This document shows, one piece after another, positions 39,501 to 47,048 of a stretch of 64,000 bases of DNA. Location: assembly GCA_040877545.1 (NCBI GenBank), contig JBBDNN010000071.1:1-64000 (forward strand), given 5' to 3'. Under the pieces are notes generated by a model. That model did not search any database. It was not told the DNA's origin and saw only the letters and a program-made list of their open reading frames with translations. The stretch comes from Gracilimonas sp040877545. GTDB taxonomy: Bacteria > Bacteroidota > Rhodothermia > Balneolales > Balneolaceae. The translations under genes and the position numbers were made by a program. Each line of letters begins with the position of its first letter. The first letter of the stretch is position 1.

Positions 39501-39820
39501 GCGAAGAGGCGCTGCAAACAGCTAAAAAAAGGGCTCCGGATATCATTGTTATGGATATTAATATGCCGGGTTTGAATGGCATAGAAGCAACACGAAAAGT
39601 TAAAGAACTATTACCTGACACACGTGTCATTGGCTTGTCGCTCCATGATAGTGAAGAAGTTGTTGAAAGTATGCGTAATGCAGGAGCTGCCGCTTATCTT
39701 ACAAAATCTGAAGCCTTTGAAACTCTTTGTGCCACCATTCGCAGTGAAGCATATCATAAGTTAGGGAAAAGCAAATTAAAGCGGGGCCAGGAAAACGGAA
39801 AATTGAGTACGATTACTTAA
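36578..39820 (+). CDS. hybrid multi-PAS sensor histidine kinase with C-terminal receiver
   Basis: Cytoplasmic sensor kinase of 1080 aa with no membrane segment seen. Five PAS domains run from about residue 28 to 660, each ending in an [IV]-x-R-D-[IV]-T-like segment (ARDITRRKE, TRDVTKQKKA, SDITERKES). A coiled coil follows, then a HisKA_3 dimerisation domain with the phospho-His in RLATELHDNLGQ (near 719). The NarX-type ATPase follows (ELLFNVLKHSG, GGFGLFNIRERLEFLGG). The C-terminal receiver starts near 941 (VMLVDDHEMIRKGL, phospho-Asp in VMDINMP). It has no DNA-binding output, so it probably passes phosphate on or senses feedback. Its receiver closely resembles the stand-alone one at 5717. 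Confidence 0.93.
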   Translation: MPSKKILNPKQANGNISLVKEIQKMNFDADGFREIIDALPMAIYTTDAEGRLTHFNKAAVEFSGRTPELGTDKWCVTWKLYYPDGRPMPHDQCPMAVALKEGRSISGVEAIAERPDGKRLWFEPYPTPLLDEDGKVIGGVNMLVNISENKEIRELQSQSEKELNDFFENSPLGLHIVGHDGTILRANKAELEMLGYTRDEYIGHNITEFHADKDVIDDILHRLKKGEELYEYEARLRCKDGSIRHVVINSNGHWKNDKFLNTRCFTRDVTKQKKAEKATRKSEEKYKKLFDSIDDGFAIVRVHFDEHTNPVDLEYLEVNPAYEKHSFLKGVVGKKVSELAPEIDKSWFKKYGNVALTGEPKRVEDYLEVADIWFSIYAFPIGDPEEHKVAIIFSDITERKESEHNNALLGAIVDSSDDAIISKKLDGTITSWNRSAEQLFGYSSDEAVGQMVTMLFPDERYSEENMIMDRIKQGERVDHFETVRKHKDGTFIDLSLTISPIKDSSGQVVGASKIARDITRRKEIEEEREQLLRKVETEQKMLSDVFQEAPSFMCILEGSNHVVTRVNEYYIDLIGHRDVVGKPVHEALPEVKDQGFIKLLDQVFQTGNAFTGTDMKIEFKQNGNTVERIIDFVYQPIKNSQGKITGIFVQGVDLTERSKAKAELQALNEALEQMNDTLEERVEERTAALLSYQNQLKSLATKLSKAEEKERQRLATELHDNLGQILAVSKMKIDLLNKEYHSGALNSELLELKKLINESIRYTRDLMSDLKPPPSLQKENLVSSLKWVADTMAKHDLEVIVTDDKEPKPLEADHLSTLSKCVKELLFNVLKHSGVDKAEVILSRNNDKVQVIVEDKGNGFNSSRAAQSPTNEGGFGLFNIRERLEFLGGSMKILSRVGAGTKIILQVPVKNQKVSKSNKETETSRSTEKNNTPRQDSNRKITVMLVDDHEMIRKGLKNLINSQDDLIVISEVSSGEEALQTAKKRAPDIIVMDINMPGLNGIEATRKVKELLPDTRVIGLSLHDSEEVVESMRNAGAAAYLTKSEAFETLCATIRSEAYHKLGKSKLKRGQENGKLSTIT

Positions 39821-39865
39821 ACCAATTCGTTTTTAATGACGCGACTTTGAGATAAGGAGAAACCC

Positions 39866-40087
39866 ATGAAACTACGTAAAGAAACATTGACTGAAAGCTT
39901 GGTTACCTACAGCGTTGAGCTGGATGGGAAGTTCTACATCGTTGAAAACGTGCCGGCTCGGGTAAATGAAGAAACCGGCGAGCAGTATTTTGCTCCTGAA
40001 ACTGTGGAGCAGCTTCGGGAAAAAATCCGAGGTAATGCACAGCCTAAAAAAACGGCAGAAACTCCGGTATTTGATTATTCAGGGTAG
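39866..40087 (+). CDS. small YgiT/MqsA-like protein without zinc cysteines
   Basis: A 73-aa protein with a good AAGGAG ribosome site. Its body (VELDGKFYIVENVPARVNEE, then TGEQYFAPETVEQLREKI) aligns by eye with the second half of YgiT-type zinc-finger antitoxins, in which the same region reads VPAxxCexCGExy. Here the CxxC pairs are missing altogether, so zinc binding is unlikely. No toxin gene (MqsR, RelE or DUF4258 type) is adjacent. It may be a solitary antitoxin-like protein. An intrinsic terminator follows at 40114. Confidence 0.6.
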   Translation: MKLRKETLTESLVTYSVELDGKFYIVENVPARVNEETGEQYFAPETVEQLREKIRGNAQPKKTAETPVFDYSG

Positions 40088-40113
40088 ACTTCGTAAGTCA
40101 TTTGAAACGCAGT

Positions 40114-40165
40114 CCCGGTACTTCCTCTTTCGACTCCCATATCGGTTATGAAGCCGGGTTTTTTT
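40114..40165 (+). terminator. intrinsic terminator after the YgiT-like gene
   Basis: CCCGG plus CTTC (40114-40124) pairs with GAAG plus CCGGG (40150-40158), with a 2-base bulge, and is followed directly by seven T (40159-40165). The loop is about 25 bases. The T-run lies inside the open frame of the neighbouring integrase remnant, which argues that the remnant's apparent ATG is not used. Confidence 0.65.
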
Positions 40166-40560
40166 GAAAGTCAGGTAAAGAAAGGCGAACCAGTTAAACA
40201 CGCTCAAAAAACTGCACAAAGAATTCGTGACAATTTCGGCATACCAGACTTTAATATTCATTCGCTTAGAACAACAGCTGCTACAAGAATAGCCGGGTTA
40301 GGAGTACCACCACAGGTTTTGTCAAAGATACTGAATCATAAAAAACCAGGCGAAGGCAGTACAATAACAGCTAGTACGATTATGAAGCTGAGAAAAAACA
40401 GGACTGGCTTAAAAAAGCTCGCGGAAAGTTGTTCAGTGGTTCTACTGATATTTTCTACACATTTGAACGAGTAGAAAATATCAGCATTTATATTAAATCT
40501 TTCCCTTATGAAGATCCAAACTCTATAATAGATGAAAATACTATAGAGGTGTATATCTGA
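40160..40560 (+). pseudogene. decayed tyrosine recombinase (integrase) C-terminal fragment
   Basis: The reading FNIHSLRTTAATRIAGLG, then PPQVLSKILNHKKPGEG, matches the C-terminal catalytic part of P4-type integrases (HxLRRTAAT and the LNH box), with Arg and both His visible. The frame then shifts near 40370. The continuation YDYEAEKKQDWLKKARGKLF, which carries the expected catalytic Tyr, is in another frame after a stop. No N-terminal half is present upstream. This is a dead remnant of a mobile element next to the YgiT-like gene. Confidence 0.75.
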
Positions 40561-40701
40561 ACCCCATTTTTGTCTAGAAGGTAAATAAATGCTGTGTTCA
40601 AATGATAAGTGCAACAGCGCGGTGTTTTAGAGTTTGTTGCTCCGCTGTAGAGATTGTTGAATTGCTTCAGTAAGGAGTAAAAGAAGAAATTATTCACACG
40701 A

Positions 40702-40725
40702 AACAAGGGATTGCAACCCCTTGTT
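40702..40725 (+). repeat. 8-bp stem hairpin in the non-coding region before the pilin-like genes
   Basis: AACAAGGG (40702-40709) pairs with CCCTTGTT (40718-40725). The stretch 40561-40766 otherwise holds no gene that I can support. The hairpin is followed by A/G-rich sequence, not T, so it is not an obvious terminator on the plus strand. Confidence 0.4.
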
Positions 40726-40766
40726 AAAAAAGGGGGTGATGAAAAGCATTTAAGGAGACATAAATA

Positions 40767-40853
40767 ATGCTTCGAATATTAGAATTAAACAAAAAAAGTC
40801 ATAAGAGCATTCCAGCAAGCTTTTGGGAAATTAGAAATATTAAAAATTTTTAA
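40767..40853 (+). CDS. possible 28-residue peptide with strong ribosome site
   Basis: AAGGAGACATAAATAATG gives a strong Shine-Dalgarno at good spacing for a 28-codon frame (MLRILELNKKSHKSIPASF...). It has no recognisable family and no signal peptide. It may be a leader peptide for the pilin-like operon, the remains of a longer gene, or chance. It ends about 115 bases before the DUF4402 gene. Confidence 0.3.
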   Translation: MLRILELNKKSHKSIPASFWEIRNIKNF

Positions 40854-40969
40854 TGTTAGAAAATCTTAATATATTTGTGCAGCAAAAAAAATGGGATCCA
40901 GGTTTTGGACACGACTTAATATTCTTCTTAAATCTAAAAACCCTTAAATACAAATCTATAAATATTACT

Positions 40970-41470
40970 ATGAAAATTTTTAAACAATTTTTTGGAACTT
41001 TAGCTCTTCTTGCTATTTCAACTGTAGCAACAGCTCAAGTAACTGAAACAGCAACCGTTTCCGGTACCGTGGTTGAACCTATTACTACTACTTCAAGCGC
41101 ACTTAATTTAGGAGAGTTGATTCAAGAAATAAAAACTACTATCGCTACAAATGACGCAGGTGCTGCTGAATTTGTAATTAGTGGTGCTACCGGTAAAGAA
41201 GTAACTGTTGATTTCACTTTAGATGCAAATTTAAGTGGTACTGGTGCAGACATTCCTGTGGCTTATACTGGAGAATACAGTACTGAGGGAGCAACAACTG
41301 CAAGTGGAACTGGCAACCATGATACAAGCACACAACTTACCGATAACCTCGATGCAACTGCAGGCGATCTGTATGTTTGGATTGGTGCTGAAGTAACTCC
41401 GGCTGTTGATCAAACAGCAGGTGAGTATACTGGTAGTCTTCAAATTGATGTAGCTTACACTGGTAATTAA
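40970..41470 (+). CDS. DUF4402 pilin-like protein 1
   Basis: Secreted beta-sandwich protein of about 166 aa. A longer open frame begins at 40853, but ATG 40970 starts a clean signal peptide (ends VATAQV). The mature part fits DUF4402, a fold used by major or minor fimbrial subunits: TVVEPITTTSSALNLGEL, AAEFVISGATGKEVTVDFTL, YVWIGAEVT, and the terminal AGEYTGSLQIDVAYTG strand. It precedes a second DUF4402 gene, a PapD-like chaperone and an usher-like protein, so a role as the main pilus subunit is likely. It is very rich in Thr and Ala. Confidence 0.82.
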   Translation: MKIFKQFFGTLALLAISTVATAQVTETATVSGTVVEPITTTSSALNLGELIQEIKTTIATNDAGAAEFVISGATGKEVTVDFTLDANLSGTGADIPVAYTGEYSTEGATTASGTGNHDTSTQLTDNLDATAGDLYVWIGAEVTPAVDQTAGEYTGSLQIDVAYTGN

Positions 41471-41571
41471 TTACAAGGTTTACGTTTTAATGGCAGGGTA
41501 TTGGCTTCGTGCTGATATCCTGTTTTTTTTGATTTCATACACCCCTTCAAATTTTAATAAGGGAAAGTTTT

Positions 41572-42039
41572 ATGGCTAAAAAAGTGAAATTGCTTATTTG
41601 GCTATTTCTGTTTTCTGCAGCCTCGGTTGGTGCCCAAAGTATAAATGTGATTACCATACAAGAGTTAGATTTTGGAGATACCATTTTTCCCGGAATTGAG
41701 AAAACCATCCTTTTCACGGATTCCAATGCAGCTCAGTTTGAAATAACAGGAGAGCCAGACCGGGAAGTGCTGATACAATTTCAGTTACCAGAGGCATTAG
41801 AAGATCAGCAATCAAATTCTCTTGATATTTCATTCAGTACTTCCGATGCAGGTTACCATTCAACCGTTTCAGGAGCGATGAACGCAACGGTATTTAATCC
41901 CAACTCTGGAACTACAGCTACTTTAAATAGCGAGGGAAAATTATATGTATGGGTAGGAGCTACTGCTATGCCCTTACATACTCAGGCAGGAAATTATTAT
42001 CAGGAAAATTTAATTCTTGAAGTCGATTACACATTATGA
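41572..42039 (+). CDS. DUF4402 pilin-like protein 2
   Basis: Secreted protein of 155 aa with a signal peptide (ends VGAQSI). It has a DUF4402-like body: INVITIQELDFGDTIFPG, AAQFEITGEPDREVLIQF, LYVWVGATAM, and the end strand GNYYQENLILEVDYTL. It shares layout with DUF4402 protein 1 but is clearly diverged, suggesting an adaptor or tip subunit. Its stop overlaps the chaperone start by 4 bases (ATGA), so the two are translationally coupled. Confidence 0.8.
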   Translation: MAKKVKLLIWLFLFSAASVGAQSINVITIQELDFGDTIFPGIEKTILFTDSNAAQFEITGEPDREVLIQFQLPEALEDQQSNSLDISFSTSDAGYHSTVSGAMNATVFNPNSGTTATLNSEGKLYVWVGATAMPLHTQAGNYYQENLILEVDYTL

Positions 42040-42878
42040 AAAAAATATTAAATCCAACATTTATCCGAACGATCTTTTTTATTGCCATTTTTAGCCTGTA
42101 TGGTCATTTAGCTATTGGCCAAGTTCATATTGCACCCACGGCTGTTTACCTGAATAATAAGAAAAGTTCTGGTCAAATAACCCTGCATAATTCCTCGGAT
42201 GATCCGCAAAAAATCAACATAGAACTATTATATGGTTATCCTGATACTGATGAAGAAGGAAAGGTATTCCTCAATATATTTGAGAATTTTACCGACGAAG
42301 ATCCTTCCGCAGTAAAATTTGCCCGAATCTACCCAAGGGAGGTAATGTTGCCACCAGGCGAACAGCAAACAATTCGATTTGTAGTAAGGCCGCCTTCTCA
42401 TTTAAAACCGGGAGAATACTGGGCAAGACCTGCCATTTCAAGTAGTCCGGTAAAAGGGAACAATAGTGACCAATCTCAAGGCATTCAAACCCGGTTTAAT
42501 CTGATTCAGCGAACTATCCTTTCGCTAAATTATCGCCGCGGCAATGTACAAACCGGAATAGAAGTTCATAATCTGGAAGCTAAACAAGCTGAAGACAATA
42601 GCGTCTCTTTATTTGCGGACCTGAAGCGTATAGGAAATGCCGCTTATATTGGACATGCTTATGTACAAGTCTCTCAATCGGGGAAGGTGGTACATGAGGA
42701 AAAAAGAGAGATAGCTGTATACAACGATCAGTTTCGAAAATTTACTTTAGAAAAAAAGCTGACTCCTGGTACTTATCAACTTTCACTTACTATAAATACA
42801 AATGAAAGACATGAGGAAGAGTCAGAAATATTGCCCGCAAACTCCGTAACTAAGTCAGCCACTATCAAAATAGAATGA
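42036..42878 (+). CDS. PapD-like periplasmic pilus chaperone
   Basis: Periplasmic chaperone of 280 aa with a signal peptide (ends AIGQVH). Two immunoglobulin-like domains are expected. The N-terminal one shows VHIAPTAVYLNNKKSSGQITLHN, split here as VHIAPTAVYL then NNKKSSGQITLHN, and AVKFARIYPREVMLPPGEQQTIRFVV, read as FARIYPREVMLPPGEQ then QTIRFVV. These are the strands that donate to pilin subunits in chaperone-usher systems. It overlaps both neighbours by 4 bases. It should fold and deliver the two DUF4402 proteins to the usher-like protein. Confidence 0.82.
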   Translation: MKKILNPTFIRTIFFIAIFSLYGHLAIGQVHIAPTAVYLNNKKSSGQITLHNSSDDPQKINIELLYGYPDTDEEGKVFLNIFENFTDEDPSAVKFARIYPREVMLPPGEQQTIRFVVRPPSHLKPGEYWARPAISSSPVKGNNSDQSQGIQTRFNLIQRTILSLNYRRGNVQTGIEVHNLEAKQAEDNSVSLFADLKRIGNAAYIGHAYVQVSQSGKVVHEEKREIAVYNDQFRKFTLEKKLTPGTYQLSLTINTNERHEEESEILPANSVTKSATIKIE

Positions 42879-45700
42879 GCTGCAAATGGCAAATGTTTTG
42901 GTGGGCAGTGCTTTTTTTATTGCAGCCGTTTACTGAGCTGAATGGTCAGCCAATTGCCAATTCTGAAGGCGAGCTAATCTTGGTTCGCCTTTCTGTTGAA
43001 AACAAGATAAGCTACGACACGGATGTATATATGCTGGGGGATGAGGTGTATTTGCCCGTTCCTTATATTTTTGAACTGCTAAAGATCAGGTATTCATCCA
43101 ATAAGAAGAATCAGTTTTCAATTCATTTTCCCAATGAGAAAAATAAGGTGCTCATTGATGGAGACAATAATTCTAATACAGATGCTATTCCTGATGGAAT
43201 AAATTACGAGGGCGACTTTTATCTCTCAGCATCAAAAATGGAACGCTTATTTGGTTTCCAGTTCAAGTTTGATTATCGAAAATTGACCCTGCGCCTGAAT
43301 TCAAAATACTCAATCCCTCTTATTGAAGAAATTAACAGAAAAAACCGTTATCAGTCTTTAGGTGATGATAATAATGAAGGATTTGCGGCTTCACATAATG
43401 CTAAAAAAGTAAGCCGTAAACGGTATTTAGCCAATGGACTACTGGCAGACTGGGCCATAAATAATATTCTTAATTTTAATGGTTCCTCTAATATTTCGGG
43501 AAATTTAGGGTTGGGAGGAGAATTACTGGGTGGAAGCATAAATGTTCACGCCTCTGCTTCAGATCAGTATGGAATACATTGGGAAAGCATGAGCGGAAAC
43601 TGGACTTTTCCCATTCAATCCGGATCGGTACTAAAACAGATTCAAATTGGAGATATTCGGCAGCCGGAATCCATTAATCCGGTTTTGTCTGGATTTCGGG
43701 GAATATTGCTTAGTAACCGCCCCAATTTAAGGCCTACTTTTTTTTCTGAACAAACCTTTGCCGGTTCTTTACAGGATAATTGGGATGTAGAGTTCTATGT
43801 AAACCGGCAATTATCGGATTTTCAGATCGGAGCAAATCAGCCTGATTTTAATTTCAATTCACCATTGTTTTTCGGAGCAAATCATGTAATGCTAAAATAT
43901 TATGACGAGAAAGGCTTACATCACGAGCAGAACTATCTAATTCATGTTCCTATGGAATTCCTGCAGCCGGGGAAATTTGAATACGATCTTTCTGCCGGAG
44001 AATACGCATCCCTTTCCGGATATAACTATGCTAAGGCAAATTTTAAATACGGGATAAGTTCAGGTATAACGGCAGGCGGCGGTGCTTTCCAAAACTTAAA
44101 TCATTCTGAAAATGACAATACCTACCCCTATTTGCAGACATGGTTGAGAGCCAGTAAAAGGCTCACTGTTTCAGGTAGTTATATGCTTAACTATGCTGCA
44201 TCCGGTTCTCTACAGTATCTCTTTCCGAGCTCGCAAAGAGTCAGTTTTAATGTAAGCAAGTATGTGTTTAATCCAGTTCTTAATAAAAGCCGCAAGAATT
44301 ATGAAGCCTCTTTTAACACCTCTTTTCCGGTACAGCTATTCTTTTTGCGATTCTCGAACTATTACAATATCAGGTATATGGATCGAGTAAATTCGGAAAG
44401 ACAGTTAAATATCAGAACTGGAATTTCAACCTCACTTCCGTTTAACATCAATATGAGGGTAAATGGGAATTTTATTCTCAGGGATAATAATATTGCAAAG
44501 GTAAATCCTGATCAGACAAATTTAGATATACAGCTTAGCCGGCGGTTATGGCGAAACATCTTCCTGCGAACGAATGCGAAATATTCAAGCGTGTCTGATG
44601 GCATTACAAATGCCGGGCTTAAAATTGATTATCGGGTTAGTTCCCAATTGCGGATTGATATGTCATTCGACAGAAATACCATCTTCAATACGAATCAGTT
44701 TTTGTTCCGGTTTAGATGGGATTTACCATTTGCAAGGCATACATCCTATACCCGAAATAATGGCGGGCCCCTCACCTTAAATCAAAATACTTCGGGTTCC
44801 ATTTTACTGAATCAAAATTCCAGAATTAAATTTGATGAGCGGAAGAAAATCGGTCGTGCCACACTTGTAATAAATCCGTTTGTAGATAAAAACAATAACG
44901 GAAAACGAGATAAGGATGAAGCCATTCTTGAGGAGATTAAAGCAAGTTTATACCGGCATTCGAGGCAGCAGGAGATCAGAACGGATGAGCGAATTGTTGA
45001 GCATTTAGTTCCCTATGAGCATTATACGGTTGAGATTGATCCGCATAGCTTAAGGGATCCCTTACTTAAGGTGAGACACGCATCTTTTTCGCTACAAGTG
45101 TTACCAAATACCATAAATAATTTAAATGTTCCGCTGGTGATTGTGGGAGAAGTTGGTGGTGTGGTGGCTTCAGAAAATCAATTCAATGATGTATATGGTT
45201 TGAAAATTAACATACACTCTCTGGACGGAACTTTTTCAGACTCATCCCAGACTTACACCGGAGGATACTATTACTACGTAGGATTGCCACCTGGAGAATA
45301 CCTTGCTACCTTAGATCAAAAGCAGCTAAGAGAAAGATCAATTACGGTAGAACAGGATTCTATTCCGTTTACGATTAGATCAAAAGAAACCGGGGATATT
45401 GCAGATGGTGTGAATTTTAAAATTGGTGATAAAGAAGGGCAACTCAAACCGGAATCAGAACAAAAGTACACAGAAGTTTATGCGGTACAAATAGGAGCCT
45501 TCAAAAACCGGCAACGTGCGGAACGATTTGCTGCACAAGCCGAGAGTCTGCTTGATGAGCCGGTACAAACCTTCTTTGATGAGAGTGATGAGTATTTCAA
45601 ATGTTATGTTGGTGATTTTAATACCTTTGAAAAAGCGAAGGATAAATTATTCGAAGTATTAGAACATTACTCTTACCCATTCATTATTCGGATTGAGTAA
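42875..45700 (+). CDS. usher-like outer-membrane protein with C-terminal SPOR domain
   Basis: Predicted outer-membrane usher of 941 aa with a signal peptide (ends ELNGQP). Residues about 25-150 form an N-terminal domain like those of archaic ushers (EVYLPVPYIFELLKIRY, FYLSASKMERLFGFQF). A long aromatic beta-barrel follows (to about 640). Next comes a segment with a calcium-site-like motif, VDKNNNGKRDKDEA, and carboxypeptidase-like beta-sandwich domains. The last 78 residues are a SPOR domain (VYAVQIGAFKNRQRAERFAA, FKCYVGDFNTFEKAKDKL). SPOR domains bind peptidoglycan and are not a usual usher part. The usher assignment rests on layout and coupled genes. Confidence 0.72.
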   Translation: MSCKWQMFWWAVLFLLQPFTELNGQPIANSEGELILVRLSVENKISYDTDVYMLGDEVYLPVPYIFELLKIRYSSNKKNQFSIHFPNEKNKVLIDGDNNSNTDAIPDGINYEGDFYLSASKMERLFGFQFKFDYRKLTLRLNSKYSIPLIEEINRKNRYQSLGDDNNEGFAASHNAKKVSRKRYLANGLLADWAINNILNFNGSSNISGNLGLGGELLGGSINVHASASDQYGIHWESMSGNWTFPIQSGSVLKQIQIGDIRQPESINPVLSGFRGILLSNRPNLRPTFFSEQTFAGSLQDNWDVEFYVNRQLSDFQIGANQPDFNFNSPLFFGANHVMLKYYDEKGLHHEQNYLIHVPMEFLQPGKFEYDLSAGEYASLSGYNYAKANFKYGISSGITAGGGAFQNLNHSENDNTYPYLQTWLRASKRLTVSGSYMLNYAASGSLQYLFPSSQRVSFNVSKYVFNPVLNKSRKNYEASFNTSFPVQLFFLRFSNYYNIRYMDRVNSERQLNIRTGISTSLPFNINMRVNGNFILRDNNIAKVNPDQTNLDIQLSRRLWRNIFLRTNAKYSSVSDGITNAGLKIDYRVSSQLRIDMSFDRNTIFNTNQFLFRFRWDLPFARHTSYTRNNGGPLTLNQNTSGSILLNQNSRIKFDERKKIGRATLVINPFVDKNNNGKRDKDEAILEEIKASLYRHSRQQEIRTDERIVEHLVPYEHYTVEIDPHSLRDPLLKVRHASFSLQVLPNTINNLNVPLVIVGEVGGVVASENQFNDVYGLKINIHSLDGTFSDSSQTYTGGYYYYVGLPPGEYLATLDQKQLRERSITVEQDSIPFTIRSKETGDIADGVNFKIGDKEGQLKPESEQKYTEVYAVQIGAFKNRQRAERFAAQAESLLDEPVQTFFDESDEYFKCYVGDFNTFEKAKDKLFEVLEHYSYPFIIRIE

Positions 45701-45776
45701 ACCTTTTGCGGACAAACAGTGTGGAGGCCGATTTATGCCAACAAATGAGAAGCAGGATGTTAACACGGATTAATTT

Positions 45777-45959
45777 ATGAGATTTAATTTTAATAGAATT
45801 GCAAAACATCTGGCTATTTGTTTTTTAGTAATTTCAGCCTTTGTTATGGGTTATATGCTATATGAGCTGGAAATAACAAAACGATACTATGCCCACTATT
45901 TAATAGAAGTATCTTTGGAAAAGGTAAAAACAGAGTTAGATGATTTTTTTCTCCTCTGA
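45777..45959 (+). pseudogene. N-terminal fragment of a disrupted sensor histidine kinase
   Basis: This 60-codon frame encodes a short cytoplasmic tail, one membrane helix (LAICFLVISAFVMGYMLY) and the start of a sensor-domain helix (YLIEVSLEKVKTELDDFF). That is how membrane sensor kinases begin. It ends right where an IS30-type remnant starts. The C-terminal ATPase of a kinase resumes at about 46141, so I read these as two ends of one gene. As an alternative it could be an independent small membrane protein. Confidence 0.5.
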
Positions 45960-45974
45960 GTTCAATCAATAAGT

Positions 45975-46140
45975 GCAACACGAAAATATAATCCTGAGGG
46001 GCGCGCCCCTCAGGATTTTCGGCCAAGCGGGGTATATTCGTGTTGCCATGCAAAAATACAACCAACTCAGTCTTCAAGATCGTCACAAAATTAAAGCTCT
46101 TCTTGATGGAGGGCATCACCAAAGCGATGTTGCCGATTTT
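45975..46140 (+). mobile_element. IS30-type insertion remnant (left end and transposase N-terminus)
   Basis: Inverted arms GCAACACGAA (45975-45984) and TTCGTGTTGC (46037-46046) flank a perfect 28-bp palindrome. An ATG follows at 46048 opening MQKYNQLSLQDRHKIKALL then DGGHHQSDVADF. This matches the IS30 transposase N-terminal helix-turn-helix (KYxQLTLxQRYxIxxLLxxGHSQxEIA). After about 30 residues the homology stops and kinase sequence begins in the same frame. Only the left end survives; the catalytic DDE region is absent. Confidence 0.65.
45990..46017. repeat. perfect 28-bp palindrome
   Basis: AATCCTGAGGGGCG is followed directly by its exact reverse complement CGCCCCTCAGGATT. It is GC-rich, in contrast to its surroundings, and lies between the arms of the IS30-type end. 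It probably serves as a transcription block or a structural element of the insertion sequence end. Confidence 0.85.
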
Positions 46141-46536
46141 GTTCCACCAATAGTAAACTTCAGTAAAAAAGATTTCAAGCAAATACATTTTGATCTGGAC
46201 CTTGATGAAGTGAAGATAAATGTTAATCAGGCTCTTACTTACTCTCTGTTATTGAATGAATTTTTGAGCCACATGTTAAAAGCAGGGATGAATATAAATG
46301 ATAAAGTTACTATTCAAATCCTGAAAATGGATGAGCAACTGCTAACAAAAATTACCGTTGGAACGGATACGGATTTTTTGAAAACAAAAGAAGGCGTGGG
46401 CAAACAATTAATTAAAGTATTATTAGCACAGTTAGGAGCAGATTTAAATACCCAAACAGAAGATGAGTTTACCAACTATAAAATCTCCTTTGAATTGAAA
46501 GACAAAAAAGGAATTACAAGCAGTAAAAATTACTAG
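46141..46536 (+). pseudogene. C-terminal histidine-kinase ATPase fragment fused to IS30 remnant
   Basis: Residues after the IS30-like segment read as the ATPase domain of a HisKA_2-type sensor kinase. They show INVNQALTYSLLLNEFLSHM (N-box region, with the usual NELVTNALKYA degenerated), then GVGKQLIKVLLAQLGADLNT (G-box and helix) and FTNYKISFELK. The phospho-accepting His region and most of the sensor are missing. The whole frame from 46048 is one open chimera of IS30 N-terminus and kinase C-terminus. It is unlikely to be an active kinase. Confidence 0.65.
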
Positions 46537-47048
46537 GCTTTATAATTCCCTTCATGACGGAGAGAGTCAACAACGGGGAAAGCTCAATATCAACCACGAA
46601 CACCGATTCCTTGCAAAATTTTTCACAGGAAGCCGGAGTTTCTCCTATGGGGATGCCTCGGCACCGGACTTCCTTGCGCGAAGATAGACCTTCGCAATGA
46701 GGACAACATGGCTTCACACTACTGTACAGGTCAAGAATCTAGGATTGCGATAACATCGTGGTGGTGATCCCTACTATTGTGCCATATGGCGTAATGTGTT
46801 TTATTATAAATAACACACTGATCATCCGCCCGGTGGGCACCATTGGCTACATTTTTTTCCTCCAAAGGAGTGCCTTTGGCAGGAGGTTGGGCTTTATTGG
46901 TTTCCGTGGTCACAACTTTTGAGGCGGAGCCTCTATTGGGTATCCCGGAGCAGAGCAAACATTTTCTTCAGCAAATCTTGATGTATGAAAAAAATTCCAG
47001 GGTTTTTTGTAAGATTCCACTAAGTGGTCAGGCTGCCCTATCGTAAAG
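46537..47048. other. non-coding stretch with clustered small palindromes
   Basis: I find no credible gene. Small inverted repeats cluster at 46859-46886 (CCTCCAAAGG against CCTTTGGCAGGAGG) and 46921-46933 (GAGGC-GGA-GCCTC). This cluster looks like the short palindromic dispersed repeats seen in some Chlorobi and Bacteroidota genomes. The short open frames here have no family resemblance and are mutually overlapping on both strands. Confidence 0.35.

Noticed and set aside
40148..40474. Apparent 108-codon gene starting at ATG 40148
   Set aside because: Its start lies inside the stem of an intrinsic terminator, it matches only the C-terminus of an integrase, and the expected continuation is in another frame. 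It is annotated as a pseudogene instead.
45973..46536. A single intact 187-codon gene
   Set aside because: The frame joins IS30 transposase N-terminal sequence to a histidine-kinase tail, and its first codons lie in the palindromic IS end. It is treated as an IS remnant plus kinase pseudogene.
46514..46958. Short Cys-rich and other open frames on both strands of the gap after the kinase remnant
   Set aside because: They overlap each other, have no ribosome sites and show no family resemblance.
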